A stretch of 64,000 nt of DNA, from assembly GCA_021399435.1 (NCBI GenBank), contig JAJTUP010000010.1, forward strand, positions 1,426,001 through 1,490,000, given 5' to 3'. Under the pieces are notes generated by a model. The model saw nothing but the letters and a program-made list of their open reading frames with translations, was not told the origin of the DNA and made no database searches. Each line of letters begins with the position of its first letter. Position 1 is the stretch's first letter. Both the position numbers and the translations under genes were made by a program. Below, piece after piece: positions 11,042 through 24,039 of the stretch. The stretch comes from Diaporthe sp. PMI_573. Its lineage: Eukaryota > Ascomycota > Sordariomycetes > Diaporthales > Diaporthaceae.

Positions 11042-11615
11042 CTATAAAACACTTAAGAACGAGAGATAAAAAATCTCGAAATACCTTTTCATGAGCACTT
11101 CACGGTCGCCGTCGGCGGTAGCCTGGTCCAGGTCATGAAAGAATTCAGCACGCCGTGAAAGAGACCACGGGGGCAGAAGCTCGTCCAGAATAGAATCACG
11201 CGTCTCTCGATCGGAAGTAGAAACAAGTAGGCGCAAGCGGTAGTGAAGCGCGTGATCGTTCGCAAACTCCTGGTTTCGTGTCCGCCACACGAACAAATTG
11301 TGTCTGAATATTCTTCTCGGGGTCTTGCTTGAGCGCCAGGTCTTAGGGACGGCGACGTTGCCCTTGGCTATAGTCCACTCTCTGGCTGCTTGAATCTGTG
11401 GGACCGGTGGCTTGGACGGATTGTATATTTCGTCGTACCGTTCGTAGAGTAGCTGCCACGCTGCGAACGCGGCGGCTGTGTCCACGATCGATTGGTCCTC
11501 TTCAGTAGCTGCAGGCAAGAATGTGTCCGGCTGTTTAGACAGAGCGGCGTGTAGACGGAATAGCCGTTGATGTTCCTTCACCGAAGTGAAGTCAGCGGCG
11601 GAGGAAAGGTGGAGG
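11042..11615 (-). CDS. hypothetical protein, partial or single exon without a visible ATG
   Basis: A minus-strand frame of about 190 codons is open from about 11615 to the stop at 11042. The encoded protein is soluble-looking and rich in Arg, Asp and Glu, with FAAWQLLYERYDEIYNP, a RIFRHNLFVWRTRNQ basic segment and a C-terminal RYFEIFYLSFL. There is no ATG near the 5' end of the frame, so either an upstream exon is missing (the CTAG at its 5' edge could be an acceptor) or the gene is truncated. Codon use resembles that of the neighbouring real genes and there is no internal stop, which argues against random sequence. I do not recognise a family. Confidence 0.4.
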
Positions 11616-11911
11616 GAAAGCTAGAGTCGAGTTTGGTTTGGGGGACTGAAGACCAGAGGATTTTTCTAGAAGCATCGCATATTCGGGATGATGACTAGAG
11701 GCTTGAGGCTTCACCTTGTTGGGTTGGTAGGTGTAGAATGCCGCATGTGCAGTAGTGCCGAGGCGGATTATGTTCTCGTAGGAGCAGGAGCACTGTGTTT
11801 TGATGATGATATGTTACCACCATTCCACACGAGTAATGGATGTTGGGGATCGATAGTAACTGACCCGAGCTGTCTGTGAAGACATGACACTGTTCATAGA
11901 TGCCATTGCAA

Positions 11912-12060
11912 TGTTATGTACCAACACAGTTGGCACCAGAGAGACCCATTTGGGGGACCCAAGCAACCCGGAACGAATGACACGACGCAAGAACCTAGAC
12001 ACTAGGGTGCGGAGTCACGAAGAAGCACCCATCACGTGACCCCAGGGTTAGGGTCAGGAC
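11912..12060 (+). repeat. left arm of the inverted repeat bracketing the transposon nest
   Basis: This segment, read on the plus strand, matches the reverse complement of 33606-33752. Shared blocks in order are TGGCACCA, GCAACCCGGAAC, CACTAGGGTGCGGAGT and CCAGGGTTAGGGTCAG, with smaller matches between. The last block contains a telomere-like GGGTTAGGG. The arms are 21.5 kb apart and face each other. Confidence 0.75.
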
Positions 12061-12147
12061 CGATAGGACCTCAACAATCGACCAGCAGTCCAGGCGGTCC
12101 AACACCAAGAACGAGGAAGTTCAGAACACATAAGGACATAGTCATCA

Positions 12148-12667
12148 TGTTAAACGGAAACGCTCATTTAGGTGTGGGCGCTGCACGTAGGGAGTTACCC
12201 TAGACTTCACGGAAGGAGTTACCCTAGACTTTTTGCTAGTGGCGTGCGCGCTGGCAGATGAGTTTGGTGGCCGTGAGCCGATTTTTTGGGCTGTTTTAAG
12301 ACCCTAACTTCGAACCTCTGCATTCCCCTTATTTCTTACCCAAAAAGCATGTAACCTAGTTTGTTAGATAGCCTGATTTCTGAAGTTTATCTGTATTTAG
12401 TTTGGTTACTGTCAGGGTTAGGGTTGGCTAGCTGTTTGAAGCTAAAGATGGTGGGTCTGAGGGCTGAATTTTCCGGCCCCTCCATTCCTACACTAGAGCC
12501 AACCGCAGCGTGCCCAGGGTTGAGGTCATGTCGGAGGGACTGTGAGGAGGGCTGACAGAAGCCTACTCGAATTCAATACAAAGTTGTCCAAACTACTCTC
12601 AAGCGTCCTAACAAGACCTCAGTGCACCCTACTACTACCTGACTCCCATTCGATCTACCAACCTTTA
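12148..12667 (+). repeat. LTR-like repeat, copy A
   Basis: A 520-bp unit starting TGTTAAACGG and ending AACCTTTA (family end AACCTTCA), so TG...CA in consensus. It carries an internal AGGGTTAGGGTT motif at about 12415-12426. It is one of five copies here (others at 12927, 15624, 31301 and 32208) and forms an inverted pair with copy B. No clear 5-bp target duplication is seen. Copy E follows directly after the copia RNase H end, so the family is most likely the LTR of that copia element. Confidence 0.75.
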
Positions 12668-12926
12668 GAAAACTTAATAGTTGAAGGGAATAACCTTAGT
12701 GGCATTATAATAAACTCTTCTGCTTAATTTACGGACAGAATAAATATCTAGAGTATTTTAAATAAGGAGGCTATTACCTCTTAGTATACTCTCCTTAGTA
12801 CTAGTCTACTAAAGGCAATCGATAAGTAGAGAGCATGTATAAGAAAGTCTAGTATTGTTTGGAAAATAGTATCTGATTCTTCTTGGTAGGGTATATTATC
12901 AGCTAAGTTTGCGAGAAGGTAATTTC
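12668..12926. other. 259-bp spacer between LTR copies A and B
   Basis: AT-rich sequence with RIP-like TAG/TAA codons. A degenerate frame can be read but no domain is identifiable. It could be leader or gag sequence of the element that copy A began. Confidence 0.35.
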
Positions 12927-13446
12927 TAAAGGTTGGTGGATCGAATGGGAGTCAGGTAGCAGTAAGGTGCACTGAGGTCTTGTTGGGATGCTTGAGAATG
13001 GTTTAGACAACTTTGCATTAAATTTGAGTGGGCTTCTGTCAGCCCTCCTCATAGTCCCTCCGACATGACCTCAACCCTGGGCACGCTGCGGTTGGCTCTG
13101 GTGCAGGAATGGAGGGGCTGGAAAATTCGGCCCTTAGACCCACCATCTTTGGCTTTAAACAGCCAGCCAACCCTAACCCTGACAGTAACCAAACTAAATA
13201 CAGATAAACTTCAGAAATCAGGCTATCTAACAAACTAGGTTACATGCTTTTTGGGTAAGAAATAAGGGGAATGCAGAGGTTCGAAGTTAGGGTCTTAAAA
13301 CAGCCCAAAAAATCGGCTCACGGCCACCAAACTCATCTGCCAGCGCGCACGCCACTAGCAAAAAGTCTAGGGTAACTCCTTCCGTGAAGTCTAGGGTAAC
13401 TCCCTACGTGCAGCGCCCACACCTAAATGAGCGTTTCCGTTTAACA
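12927..13446 (-). repeat. LTR-like repeat, copy B (inverted relative to A)
   Basis: The reverse complement has exactly the same length (520 bp) as copy A. Positions 13165-13447 are identical to 12147-12429 base for base, whereas the remainder differs by about 23 transitions. A and B share a variant (a shortened TTTTTGCTAGTGGC region) absent from C and D, so they are sister copies. Confidence 0.75.
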
Positions 13447-15623
13447 TAATTATAGTATTAAAGGAGCAATAACTTTTAATTATATTTATAAAGCTATAAA
13501 AATAATGCTTCTAATTTATAGGTTGCCCTAAATTTAACGAGGCCAGAAAAGTCATTATATTCTACAATCTAAGTAATATATTTAGGCTTTTGGGACCAGT
13601 CTTGGGTTTTTATTTTCGGGATACTATATTTCTTGGCATGCTACTCAAATAAGAGCAACTTCTCGGCTATTTTAATATATTTCAACTAGAGATCTAGGTT
13701 CTATATTAACTTAATATCTCGGTTGGAAATTATATAGATTTTCTAGCATCTCTGTCAGCTTAGCCCTAAAGATGATATTATTTTTATAAAATAGCTATCT
13801 TACCGAAGCAGAAATATCATTTTTATTTACTTTTCCAATATATCTCTAGAGACCCTTGCTAAACTTATTAAGCATAATATTTACTCTATTGTCGATATTT
13901 AGCCTACTGTTTATTATAGACTATCACTATTTTCTTCTGTTTCCCGGTCTTTAGTACTTTAATACAGGCTGTCATTAGAAGGTCCGCGCGTAATAAAGAT
14001 TTATATATTTATACGATGGTTTTCAAACAGCTCGAGGCTATTTTTGTCCCAATAGAGGCGGTAGTTTTTCTTTATTGGCAGCATAAGTTGATTCTAGGTT
14101 TCCGGCCCTTGGAAATATGGAAATATAAAAACTTAGACACAATTATCGACAATACAGTCCTGTAATAGCTCTACCTTTCATAGCATATATATAGCGAGCG
14201 TGAGACAATTATCTATACAAAAGACAATAAGTTTGCAGTAAAATAGTTGCAAGGCCCTGGCCGCACAATTAAGAAATATAGCTTGTTTCTCTCATAAAGA
14301 GCTGTATAGGTGCTGCCATCTTATTTCAGGATGTTACAGGTTAAATTAACACAGCTCGTCCTCTTGAAGTAGATGCAATAAGCAAAGAGCATTTAGCACC
14401 AGACTCAGTATATAGCTTAATGGCAGTAGTTAAGCAAGGATCCATGCCTTCTCCTCGGCAAAGACGGTATTAAAGTCAAAGAGATAAAGGAAATCATTAA
14501 TGGGAGTATAGTGTCTATTACACTATCTCAGTGCCAGTCTAATAGCTTTAAATTCCGATATTGTAATATTATCGCCAGCCAGGAAAAGCTCCAGTATGCT
14601 AAAATTATAACCGTCCCAGATTTTTAATTTAAAAAAAATAGTTATATATTAACAGCTTAGCGGCATTGTGCAGCTCATTAAGAATAAAGGGAGGAGTATT
14701 ACCAGGCTGGGGAGCATTTTCCAGCTTAGGTGGGATTCTAATATAGTTACCATTGATATATTAAAAAAAGAGGCGGTTTAACTGCCAATATTCTATACTT
14801 ATTAGGCTAGACACTCTTGCCTAGTTAAGGTATAAGTTCTTAACCTATTCTAGAGAGGCATTTATATACTTTACAAAATACACTAGGCAATTGTTATTAG
14901 AAATCAGCTTAAATGTAACTAGTTTGCAGACACCTAGATATTATACTAGTTGTAATAGCATACTTGGTATAAGATCTCTGTCCTAACAAACAAAGACTAT
15001 ATATAGATGGTATAGTTAGATTTTAGTACTATAATATAGCTAAGGTAGACTTACAGGTATTGCCATTAAGATTACTATCTAACATTAGGTCTGTAGCCAG
15101 TTGATTGCCCCGTGTAGAGAAAATAATACAGTCTATAAGATATGCCAGCTTGGGCTTTATAATAATTTTAAACTTCTATAGATCTCCCGGGTATAAGTAT
15201 GGGTTTTATATTATAAGTACTTCTATGTTCTCCAGAGCGTGTAATATACTATTCTTATCTATAGTGACTTTAACAACACATTCCCCCTCCTTTAAGACAT
15301 CCTATATATTGTAGACTCTAAGGAGTAACCTTGAATTTTGGATAAGAATTTAGTACTTTTGCTCTTCTCTCTTATTTAGCATTTTAGCATATTTAGCATT
15401 AACCTGGGTCTGTATCTTATTCCAAACAGAATTAAGTAAATTTATGATAAGTTTCTTAGCAATCTCGGGTATATTAATAGAGTATAGAAACCGGATGGTG
15501 GCTTGTAGGGTTTGGGTTGCCTTCTTAAGAAAAGAAAAGTACTTTTATTACTTTCTTAAGAGGACTCTTTAATCTATGCCTAGTACGGAAAGCAATAAAA
15601 TTACTTTATCGTTTAGAAAGCTC
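13447..15623 (-). mobile_element. RIP-degraded element, possibly a non-LTR (LINE) retrotransposon remnant
   Basis: A 2.2-kb AT-rich segment full of stop codons. On the minus strand two short stretches recall LINE RNase H regions. One is ISEFKAIRLALR (compare the usual AELLAI..AL); the other is near 14760-14880, a NNCLVYFVKYINASLE-type segment like the Q.KCLR.ITGAY block that precedes RNase H. The evidence is weak; the element could be another class. No ends were found. Confidence 0.3.
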
Positions 15624-16153
15624 TGAAGGTTGGTGGATTGAATGGTCAGGTAGCAGTAGGGTGCACTGGAGGTCTTGGTGGGACGCTTGAGAGTGGTTTG
15701 GACAACTTTGTATTGAATTCGAGTGGGCTTCTGTCAGCCCTCCTCACACACCCTCCGACATCGTCTCAACCCTGGGCACGCGTGGGTTGGCTCTGGTGCG
15801 CAGATAGGGAGGCCGGAAAATTCGGCCCTCGGACCCACTATCTTTGGCTTTAAATAACCAGCCAACCCTAACCCTGACAGTAACCAAACTAAATACAGAT
15901 AAACTTTAGAAATCAGGCTATCTAACAAACTAGGTTACATGCTTTTTGGGTAAGAAATAAGGGGAATGCAGAGGTACGAAGTTAGGGTCTTACAATAGCC
16001 CAAAAAATCGACTCACGGCCACCAAACTCATCTGCCGCCGCGCACGCCACATAGGCACTTAGCCGAAAAAGTGCCAAGTCTAGGGTAACTCCCTACGTGA
16101 AGTCTAGGGTAACCCCTTACGTGCAGCGCCCACACAAGCGTTTCCGTTTAACA
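15624..16153 (-). repeat. LTR-like repeat, copy C
   Basis: 530-bp copy in reverse orientation, starting TGTTAAAC at 16153 and ending TTCA at 15624. It keeps the longer TTGGCACTTTTTCGGC-type segment that is shortened in copies A and B, and has the internal telomere-like motif. It lies immediately upstream of the copia coding remnant but in the opposite orientation. Confidence 0.75.
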
Positions 16154-16755
16154 CCTATAACTGCTAAAGGGCCTCTCTCAGACTCTTTAAAACCTACTAG
16201 GCCTCTCTTAGGCCCTATAGTACCTGCCGGGCCTATTTTAGACCCCCTAGAAAAGTCTCTCTCAGGCTTACCTGCATTCTCTATAAAAGGGGACCCCCTA
16301 GAGGGTTCTGGGGAATTAGAGAATATAGGGCCTATTTTAGGCCCTATAAAGTTGTCTCTACAGGGTTTAGGTCTAACTCTACCTAAAGAAATAGACCTAT
16401 TATACGCTAAATAGATTATCTACTTTATTTTTAAGAAAATATACCAAAAAGCATATAATATAACTAGTATCTAAACCCTCCAGACCTAGCAACAGATATA
16501 AAAAAGCCCTAATAGGGCTAAATGGCTATAAGCGATCTATAGTGAATTTAAGTAGATTATTCTACAAAATACCCTTGAATTTTAGCTAGATAGTAAGCTT
16601 CTAGAAGGTTAAAAGTCTATTACTAGTCAACTAGTTCTAAAGGAGAAAAAGGAGAAAAATAATTAAGTTTTTAAGTTTAAAGCCCAATTAGTAGTTAGAG
16701 GGTTTTAATAGAGGCAAGGGGTAGACTTTACTAATATTTTTACCTCTACCTCTAC

Positions 16756-17228
16756 TATCACGACCCTGACAGAAATAGAACCAACGGTTAGTTCTACAAA
16801 GAAACAACCCCACTAGGCCAGCACACCAGCCAAACAAACAGCACAAAAGACCAAGCCAATAGTCACGTAATCGCTAATTAGATAAGACAAATCGATTAAA
16901 GCGACAATCGATCCCAGCAATCCAACACCAAGAAGCAACAGGAGCAACCAGCGCTCCCGACGCTCCCCCATACTAAATCGCCAGGAGCAACCAGCACTCC
17001 CAGCAAGCCTCACTAAAGAGATAGACATATAAGGATACACTCATTACCAGATAGCTAGATAGTATAGACAGCTCTTTAGTAATTAATCTAAATATTTACC
17101 CTAAATAGCTTTTATTAGCTTATAATTATTATTAGAAACCCTATTGCTTAATTAACTACCTTATTATATATCTTAGATATAAACCCCGATTTATGGTTTA
17201 GAGAACCTAGGAAACCTTAATTATTATA
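16756..17228 (+). repeat. 5' LTR of chromovirus 1
   Basis: Aligned without length change to 24040-24512. It starts TATCACG (TG in the other LTR) and ends ATTATA (ACA in the other), both explicable by RIP transitions. It is preceded by TCTAC. Confidence 0.9.
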
Positions 17229-18270
17229 TTTTAACTGCTCTTGTTTATATATTATAATGCAGACCTTGAGTAATATCATATATAATACCTTTATAATGTC
17301 TAGATTCGAAAATAACAACCCCTAGTAAAACCTTCTATAGGAATTAGATAACGCTATTAATAACAACACTAGTAATAACACTAATAATAACGGCGGGATA
17401 ACTAACAAATAACTCTAGGAGTTAGTTAGCAAGATTAATTGCCTCCGTACCCTTATAAATAGACAGGCTAAATAGAACAAAGAAATGAAAAACCTTAAAA
17501 AAGAAGTCACCACCCTCTAAGCAGCCGCTGCTATTATTAACACCCTAATTCCGACCAAGAAAAATGTTAAGCTTAATAGCCCAACCCCTTATAATAGGAC
17601 CCTAGGCTAGTTATAACCTCACCTTACCTAAGTTAGGGCCTACTAGCATTTCAACTACATAGACAGCTAAGTAGATAGAAAATAAATTATATACGCGGCC
17701 TTATTCCTTAGGGGAAGGATACTTACCTAGTTTAAACCATACCTTACTAATTTTGTCAATACTAAAAAATTCAAGAAATATAAGTAGGAAACTTAGGAAA
17801 TGTTTAGTAAATACAAGAACTATAAAAACGCTCTCCGAGCTCTATTCTAGGACCCTGACAAGAAACAACAGGCTAAAAAAGAATTATCAAAACTATAATA
17901 GAAAGGCCTAGCCTTAGCCTATATAGTAGAATTTTAATAAATCTACGCCTAAGTTAACTCTACCTATAATATTAAGATCTTTATATTTTACTACAGACTA
18001 AAGGAAGATATAAAGGACAAGTTAGCTAAGTATAATAGACCTAACGACTTTCTATAATATGTTAAACTAGCTATTAAACTTAATAATAGGCTTTATAAGA
18101 GATGCTAGGAAAAACACAGTATTAATCCTAGGCTATTCTAGCAAAGTAACTAGAGAAATAGGCCTAATACTAAGAAGAGATATAACCGTAATAATCTAAC
18201 CTAATAGAGATAATAATCAGGCCTCATAGAGCTTAATGCCATATAACGAAAAAACAAGAAAGATATTAAA

Positions 18271-18312
18271 TACTATAACTATAACAAGATGGGATACTTT
18301 ATAAAAGAGTAC
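18271..18312 (+). other. remnant of the gag zinc knuckle with all four ligands turned to Tyr
   Basis: The frame reads YYNYNKMGYFIKEY. The spacing Y-x2-Y-x4-Y-x4-Y is exactly that of a CCHC knuckle (C-x2-C-x4-H-x4-C). Each Cys (TGY) and the His (CAY) became Tyr (TAY) by a single transition at TpG or CpA, so zinc binding is abolished. Confidence 0.75.
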
Positions 18313-20639
18313 TACAGCCTTAAGAAAAACAGAGATTAGAAGCCTATACCTAAAGGCTCTAGATAAGCTAACATGATTACCTATACTAGCAAGCTACCAT
18401 GCTTAAAGATATAACAAACTATTACTAAATAACACTACTAGTATAGAATAAAATGATACAAACCATGCCTAGTATACCTAGACTAGGTAGTAAAAGATAA
18501 AAGAATCCTATTTAATATTACTCCCTAAAACTCACTTACTAATAATAAATAAGAAGGTAAGTTAAAAACAGGAAAAATAATCTAATAATAACTATCATAG
18601 CTAGTATATATAAAACTAGACAAGGCTAAAGAAGCTAAGAAGTACTCCTTACTTAGCTAAATAGCCTACTATAATAATAACTATATTATATACCTAAGTA
18701 ATAAAAAAGGAGCTAACTAGTTCCCTAAGGGTGTAGGATAACAACATACCCTAGCCATAGGAGGACGAAAAAAACTCCTACATAACCTAAAAAAGAAGCT
18801 AGTAGGGAAAATCCCCCAAGATCTACTCGTACCTTAAGCATAGTAAGAGGACCCACAAGCATACTTAGAAAGAGCACCCCTACTAGCCCCCAGAACTAAC
18901 ATCATAAGAGTACTAATTATAGAATAACCCCTTAAGCAAATAACACGAGAACCAAAAAAGGAGACCAAGAAAAATAAAGACACAAGAAGGACATTCCCTC
19001 ACCACAATTACTATCCCAGCATCTCTTAGGCCTCATATATCTACAATAAATATAAAATCCATATACAGAAGAAAGCAAGCCACAACTAGTTCCTACAGAG
19101 GTACCAAGGGCAGGACATCTAACAAACCTATAAAAGAGGCGACTTTAAGGAATGAAAACTTAAGAAATAATACAACAACATAAGCTATATAACGTTTTGA
19201 CTTAACCTATATACCCCCCTAGTATATCTACACAACCCTACTAAATAGCGTACCTATAAGAACAAGAAATATCGAGTATACATAGACGACAAGATTAAAG
19301 AATAATACTAACTACAACAACAAGAATAGATCCTCAGCCCTATAAAACCCATAATACAAGAAGAAAGTATACAATAGCTCATAGAAGACCTACAACAATC
19401 ATAGAGTATTATATAATAAAACATTAAAAGCATTAACAAAGTCCTAAAAAAGGACTATAGATAGCTAAAAAACTAGACAAGCTATCTATAAAACCTTAGA
19501 TAGTAAGAGAAACACCTACAAGGTACTTATATATAATAAATACTAATAACGACTATCAATATTTAAAAATCAAGGTAGAGCTTAGGGCCTACTAGTACTA
19601 TGTACTTATCAACAATAGAGTATAAAGAAACTTTATCTCCCCAAAAATAGTAAATAAATACTACCTCACATAGTATAAAAAAAGGAAACCCTATAGACTC
19701 AACGTAGTTAATAGTATAGAAGTCGCTTATAGAAATAATATTATTAATATAGAAACTAATTACCTCTAGGTCTAAATCTAGGACTATATCAAGCAACTTT
19801 TATTTAACATCACTAAGATAGCAAATCATTAGTTAATCCTAGAAATACCCTAGTTAAGAAAGAATAACCCTTAGATAGATTAAACTACTAGCTAGATTTA
19901 CTAGACAAACCCTGTTAGCTTAGTAAAAGGAATAATCATATATTATAAAAATAAGTAAAGCTTAGTCCCTAAAGATAGTACCTAAACATACACTTAAACA
20001 AGCCTAGCAACTACCTCTTAAAATAAAAAGAAGGACTTAGTCCCTAGATAGGCTTCAAAATAGCCCCTAAACAAGCCAGCACAACAATAGCATAAACCAG
20101 GCAGTCTGCCGCAGACTAACAAGAAAAATTCACTATCAAGCCAAACATAATATAAACCTAACAAAGAAGGCAGTCTAACACAAACTAATACAAGGAAACA
20201 ATAAATCATACTTATAACACAAGAACATATCAAGGAGATCTAACAAGCATTAAAGTAAATACAAGAGATCTAACACATACATTATAAAACAACGCCCATA
20301 GTCATAGTTACCTTACCCACAGAAACCTTATAACAAATACTAAAGGCCTAAAGAATTAGCCTAATAAAGTAAACCAAGCCTATCCTCTAATAATTCATCA
20401 CCTACCTATAGAAGGCTAAGGTAACAGAAAAGGATCCTTAGGAGTTCATACCTTAGGAATACCATAAGTACACCAAGCTATTCTCAGCAACACTTAATAC
20501 TAGACTACCTAAACACAATAACTAGAATTATAAAATACCCCTAGAACCTAAAAAGATACCTAAATTCTCTAAAATCTATAAGCTTAACAAAACACAACTC
20601 AAAATACTCAGGAAGTACCTTAACAAGAACCTAGAAAAG

Positions 20640-21830
20640 AGTTACATATAACTATCTACTTTACCTATAAGATATCTAATCCTCTTTATACTAAAGAAGA
20701 ACGGAAAGCTACGACTTTATATAGATTATCACTAACTAAACAACATTACTATCAAAAACCACTACCCACTACCTCTAATTAAAAAACTACGAGACTAACT
20801 ACAAGGAGCTTAATAGTTTATAGCCCTAGACCTCAAGGGAGCCTATAATCTCATTAGAATAAAAAAGGATAAAGAATAAAAAACAGTATTTCAAATATAT
20901 TATAGATATTTCAAGTACCTAGTTATACTATTTAGATTAACCAATATACTAGTATCGTTCTAAGCCATAATCAATTACGTTCTTAGAGAATATTTAGACA
21001 TCTTTATAGTTATATACCTAAATAACATCCTCATCTACTCTAGAACGCTTAAAGAATACAAGAAACATATATACAAGGTACTACAAAAGCTCTAGGACGT
21101 AAAACTCCTAGTTAAACTAAAGAAGAGTAAGTTCTATATTAAGAAAGTCGACTACCTCAGATATACTATCTAGCCTAAGTAAATCACAATATAAACATCC
21201 AAGATCAAGGCTATTAAATACTAGCCTATACCTACAAACATCAAGAAAGTTTAAGGATTCCTTAAATACATCAACTTCTATAGATAATTCATCAAAGGTT
21301 ACAGAAAACTTGTAAAGCCTCTTATAGACCTTACTAAAAAGGACAAGGAGTTCTAATAAATACAAAAAATACAAAATGCTTTCCATATAATAACCTAAAA
21401 GGTTCTAGAAAAACTAATACTAGTTAAAGTAGACCCTAACAAGGTTTATAAAGTTAAGACTAATGCCTCAAACTTTATAATAAAAGGATAACTAGGTTAA
21501 CAAGATAATTAGAGCAAACTATACCCTATTATATTCTTTTTAAAAAAGCTTAATAAACTAAAGCTTAATTACCCTATATATAATAAGGAACTCATGGTGA
21601 TAATTAAAGTATTTAAAAAATAGTAATATTACCTTATAGGAGCTAAGTACTAGGTTCAAGTCTATACTGACTATAAAAACCTTATATACTTTATAATAAC
21701 TAAAGAACTTAACAAGTACTAGATTAAATAGATAGAGTTTTTATTATAATTCAACCTTAGGATTACCTACTATAAAGGATCTAAGAATGAACAAGTAGAC
21801 ATACTTAGTAGGCAGCTAGACTACCTATAG
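20640..21830 (+). pseudogene. reverse transcriptase and RNase H of chromovirus 1
   Basis: The plus frame contains NHYPLPLI, FIALDLKGAYNLIRI, then the active-site segment VIYLNNILIYS at about 21009-21035 (YLNN at 21015-21026; the family has YVDD or YIDD) and the RNase H start near KVDPNKVY. The catalytic Asp pair is changed to Asn-Asn, consistent with GAY to AAY. Many in-frame stops. Confidence 0.8.
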
Positions 21831-22079
21831 AAGGTTCTACTAGAAATATAGAGTATCTTCCAAGTCACCCCTAATGGAGACTTATTACAAGAACCTTAAT
21901 AACTGGCAATAATACTCTAAGTCAAGGTTGACCCTAGCTAGAAAAACAAGCTTAAGACAGCCTACCAGAATATATCTCTAAAAGCCAAGGAATAAATAGT
22001 AGAAGATAACAAAATATTATATTAAGAAAAACAACTCTTCATACCTATAGACCTATAAAAGAAACTCATTAAATAAATC

Positions 22080-22790
22080 TACAAAGCTCCAATACATAGA
22101 TACCAAGAAATTACAGCAACAATCAAAAGAATCAGACGACACTACTACTTTCTAAAAATAAAGAAGAAAGCCTAAACAGTTATCCAAAACTGTAATACAT
22201 ATTGTAAAAATAAGACCACAAGATACAAACCTTACGGCCTGCTACAACCTCTACCAGTACCTAACAGACCATGGTAATCTATCAGCCTAGACTTCATCGT
22301 CAAGCTACTACTTTCAAGGGAACTAATAACAGGAGCCCAGTATAACAGCATCCTGGTCATCGTTAATAAATTCACAAAATACTCCTACTTCTTACCATAT
22401 AAGGAAGCAAGCAATACAGACAATCTTACATATACTTTCCTATAAACAATTATTAGCAACCATAGTATACCACAAGAAATAGTGTTGGATAGAGGGATAG
22501 TATTTACCTCTAACTTCTAGCAATCACTCATAAAACAACTCGATATAAAATCAAAGCTATCTACAGCTTTCCACCCTTAGACAGATAGATAGACTAAAAG
22601 ACTAAACCAGATTCTAGAACAGTACCTTTATAGTTACATTAACTATAAACAGAATAATTAGGTACAACTGCTACCCATGGTATAGTTTGCCTACAATAAC
22701 ATAGACATAGACACTATAAAGGTCTTACCCTTCTACACAAACTACGGCTACAAACCAAAAGCCTACAGAGAACCAATCTCTAGGCTAGAA
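22080..22790 (+). pseudogene. integrase core of chromovirus 1
   Basis: HYYFLK...NCNTYC marks the HHCC zinc region. SLDFI and VLDRG carry the first two catalytic Asp residues. The third position, normally Glu in QTERLNQ, reads TKRLNQ, a Glu-to-Lys change by G-to-A. The segment ends MVQFAYNN...PFYTNYGYKP. Confidence 0.75.
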
Positions 22791-23159
22791 GCATAATTAG
22801 CCACAAAAAGGGCAACCAAGATTTAAAATCTATAAAAAGAGCTTTAGCAAAAACTACTCTTCGTATAAAAACAAATAATAACCTACGCCAATAGAAAAAG
22901 GTTAAAGAAACTAACCTTAAAGGAGAAAGATAAAGTCTACCTACTCTAGAAAAACATTAAAACTAAATAACTAAATAATAAATTAGACTATAAAAAGATT
23001 AGACTATTTAAAACTAAAAAGAAACTATCAGACACTAACTTTAGACTCTCATTACTAACAAAAATACAAATATACCTGGTCTTCTATATATTACTCTTAA
23101 AACCAGTACTAGCCAACACACAACTCAAAACATAGATTAAACTCAACAATAATAAAAAA

Positions 23160-23290
23160 GAATAGAAAATAGAGAAAATTCTTAATTCTAAAATACATAA
23201 CGCTAACACTAAATACCTGGTTAAATAGAAAAACTATAATAATAAAGATAATACTTAGAAACCCCTCAAAAACCTGATAAATTACTAACA
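23160..23290 (+). pseudogene. chromodomain of chromovirus 1
   Basis: The frame KIEKILNSK...KYLVK-stop-KNY...KPLKNL matches a chromodomain (E.E.IL.SR....YLVKWKGY...TWEP..NL). The conserved Trp codons have become stop codons. Chromodomains guide integration to modified histones in this element class. Confidence 0.7.
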
Positions 23291-24039
23291 AATACTATAG
23301 AACTTTCAAAGTTAACTAGAAAATCAATAGGCACCCCTAGACTGTCTAGATCCAGACCTAAGAAATGCTAATTAGAGATCCCCGCGGTTCCAAAAAAGTA
23401 CACATCAACAATAACCCGAGCCTCCTCCTTACAACGACGCTCTAACTCAGCGTCCTCCTCATCTAGTAACTAAATACCATAATAGAATAACTTAAAAGAC
23501 TACTCCTTAGCTTAGCGTTTTTAGCAACATAAGCAGACTAAGCAACCTATAGTAGTCTACAACTTTATTTAAAGTAAAAATAACTCCTCCTTAGTATTAA
23601 TCTCTTCTTTCTCTAAATGCTCCTGCTCAAACAACAGGCATTTTACTATAACAAATTAGCAAGAAGAAAAACCAAAGAAAGAGAAAGGAAACCTATAAAA
23701 AGTAGCCACATTATTTCCATTACAAGACTTCCTGGTATAAACGTACTTACTATAACGCGAGGACTTAGAGGCAACACAACATACATAATTTGCTTTAAAA
23801 TAACGAGAACAAGGCATAATTTTAAATACAACACCTTTCTAGTCAATAAGGTCAGCAAGGGTAGCTCATTCCTCCAACTTCTTTAGATAAGTCTTTTTAA
23901 CCTAACCTTAGGTAATACATAATAACATAGTAGAAAAAACGTAATAATCAAAAGAAAGGATATATAAAGATATAAAGAAAACAGAATAGGAAACTTACTT
24001 AAATCTTTAGAGATAAAGAAGTATAGAGAAGGAGAATAA

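Noticed and set aside
12361..12555. 64-codon open frame repeated in LTR copies A, B and C
   Set aside because: It recurs because the LTR is repeated. The frame lies within non-coding LTR sequence and is not preserved in copy E.
12148..13446. inverted LTR pair as terminal inverted repeats of a DNA transposon
   Set aside because: The same 520-bp unit occurs singly three more times with TG...CA ends and follows a copia 3' end, so LTR is the better explanation.
17229..17260. self-priming site in chromovirus 1
   Set aside because: Only about 8 nt (CAAGAGCA-type) can be matched to its LTR and the region is RIP-changed, so the primer type is undecided.
23617..23886. 89-codon open frame near the 3' end of chromovirus 1
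   Set aside because: It lies in the element's tail after the chromodomain. It is open by chance or as a remnant and has no recognisable domain.
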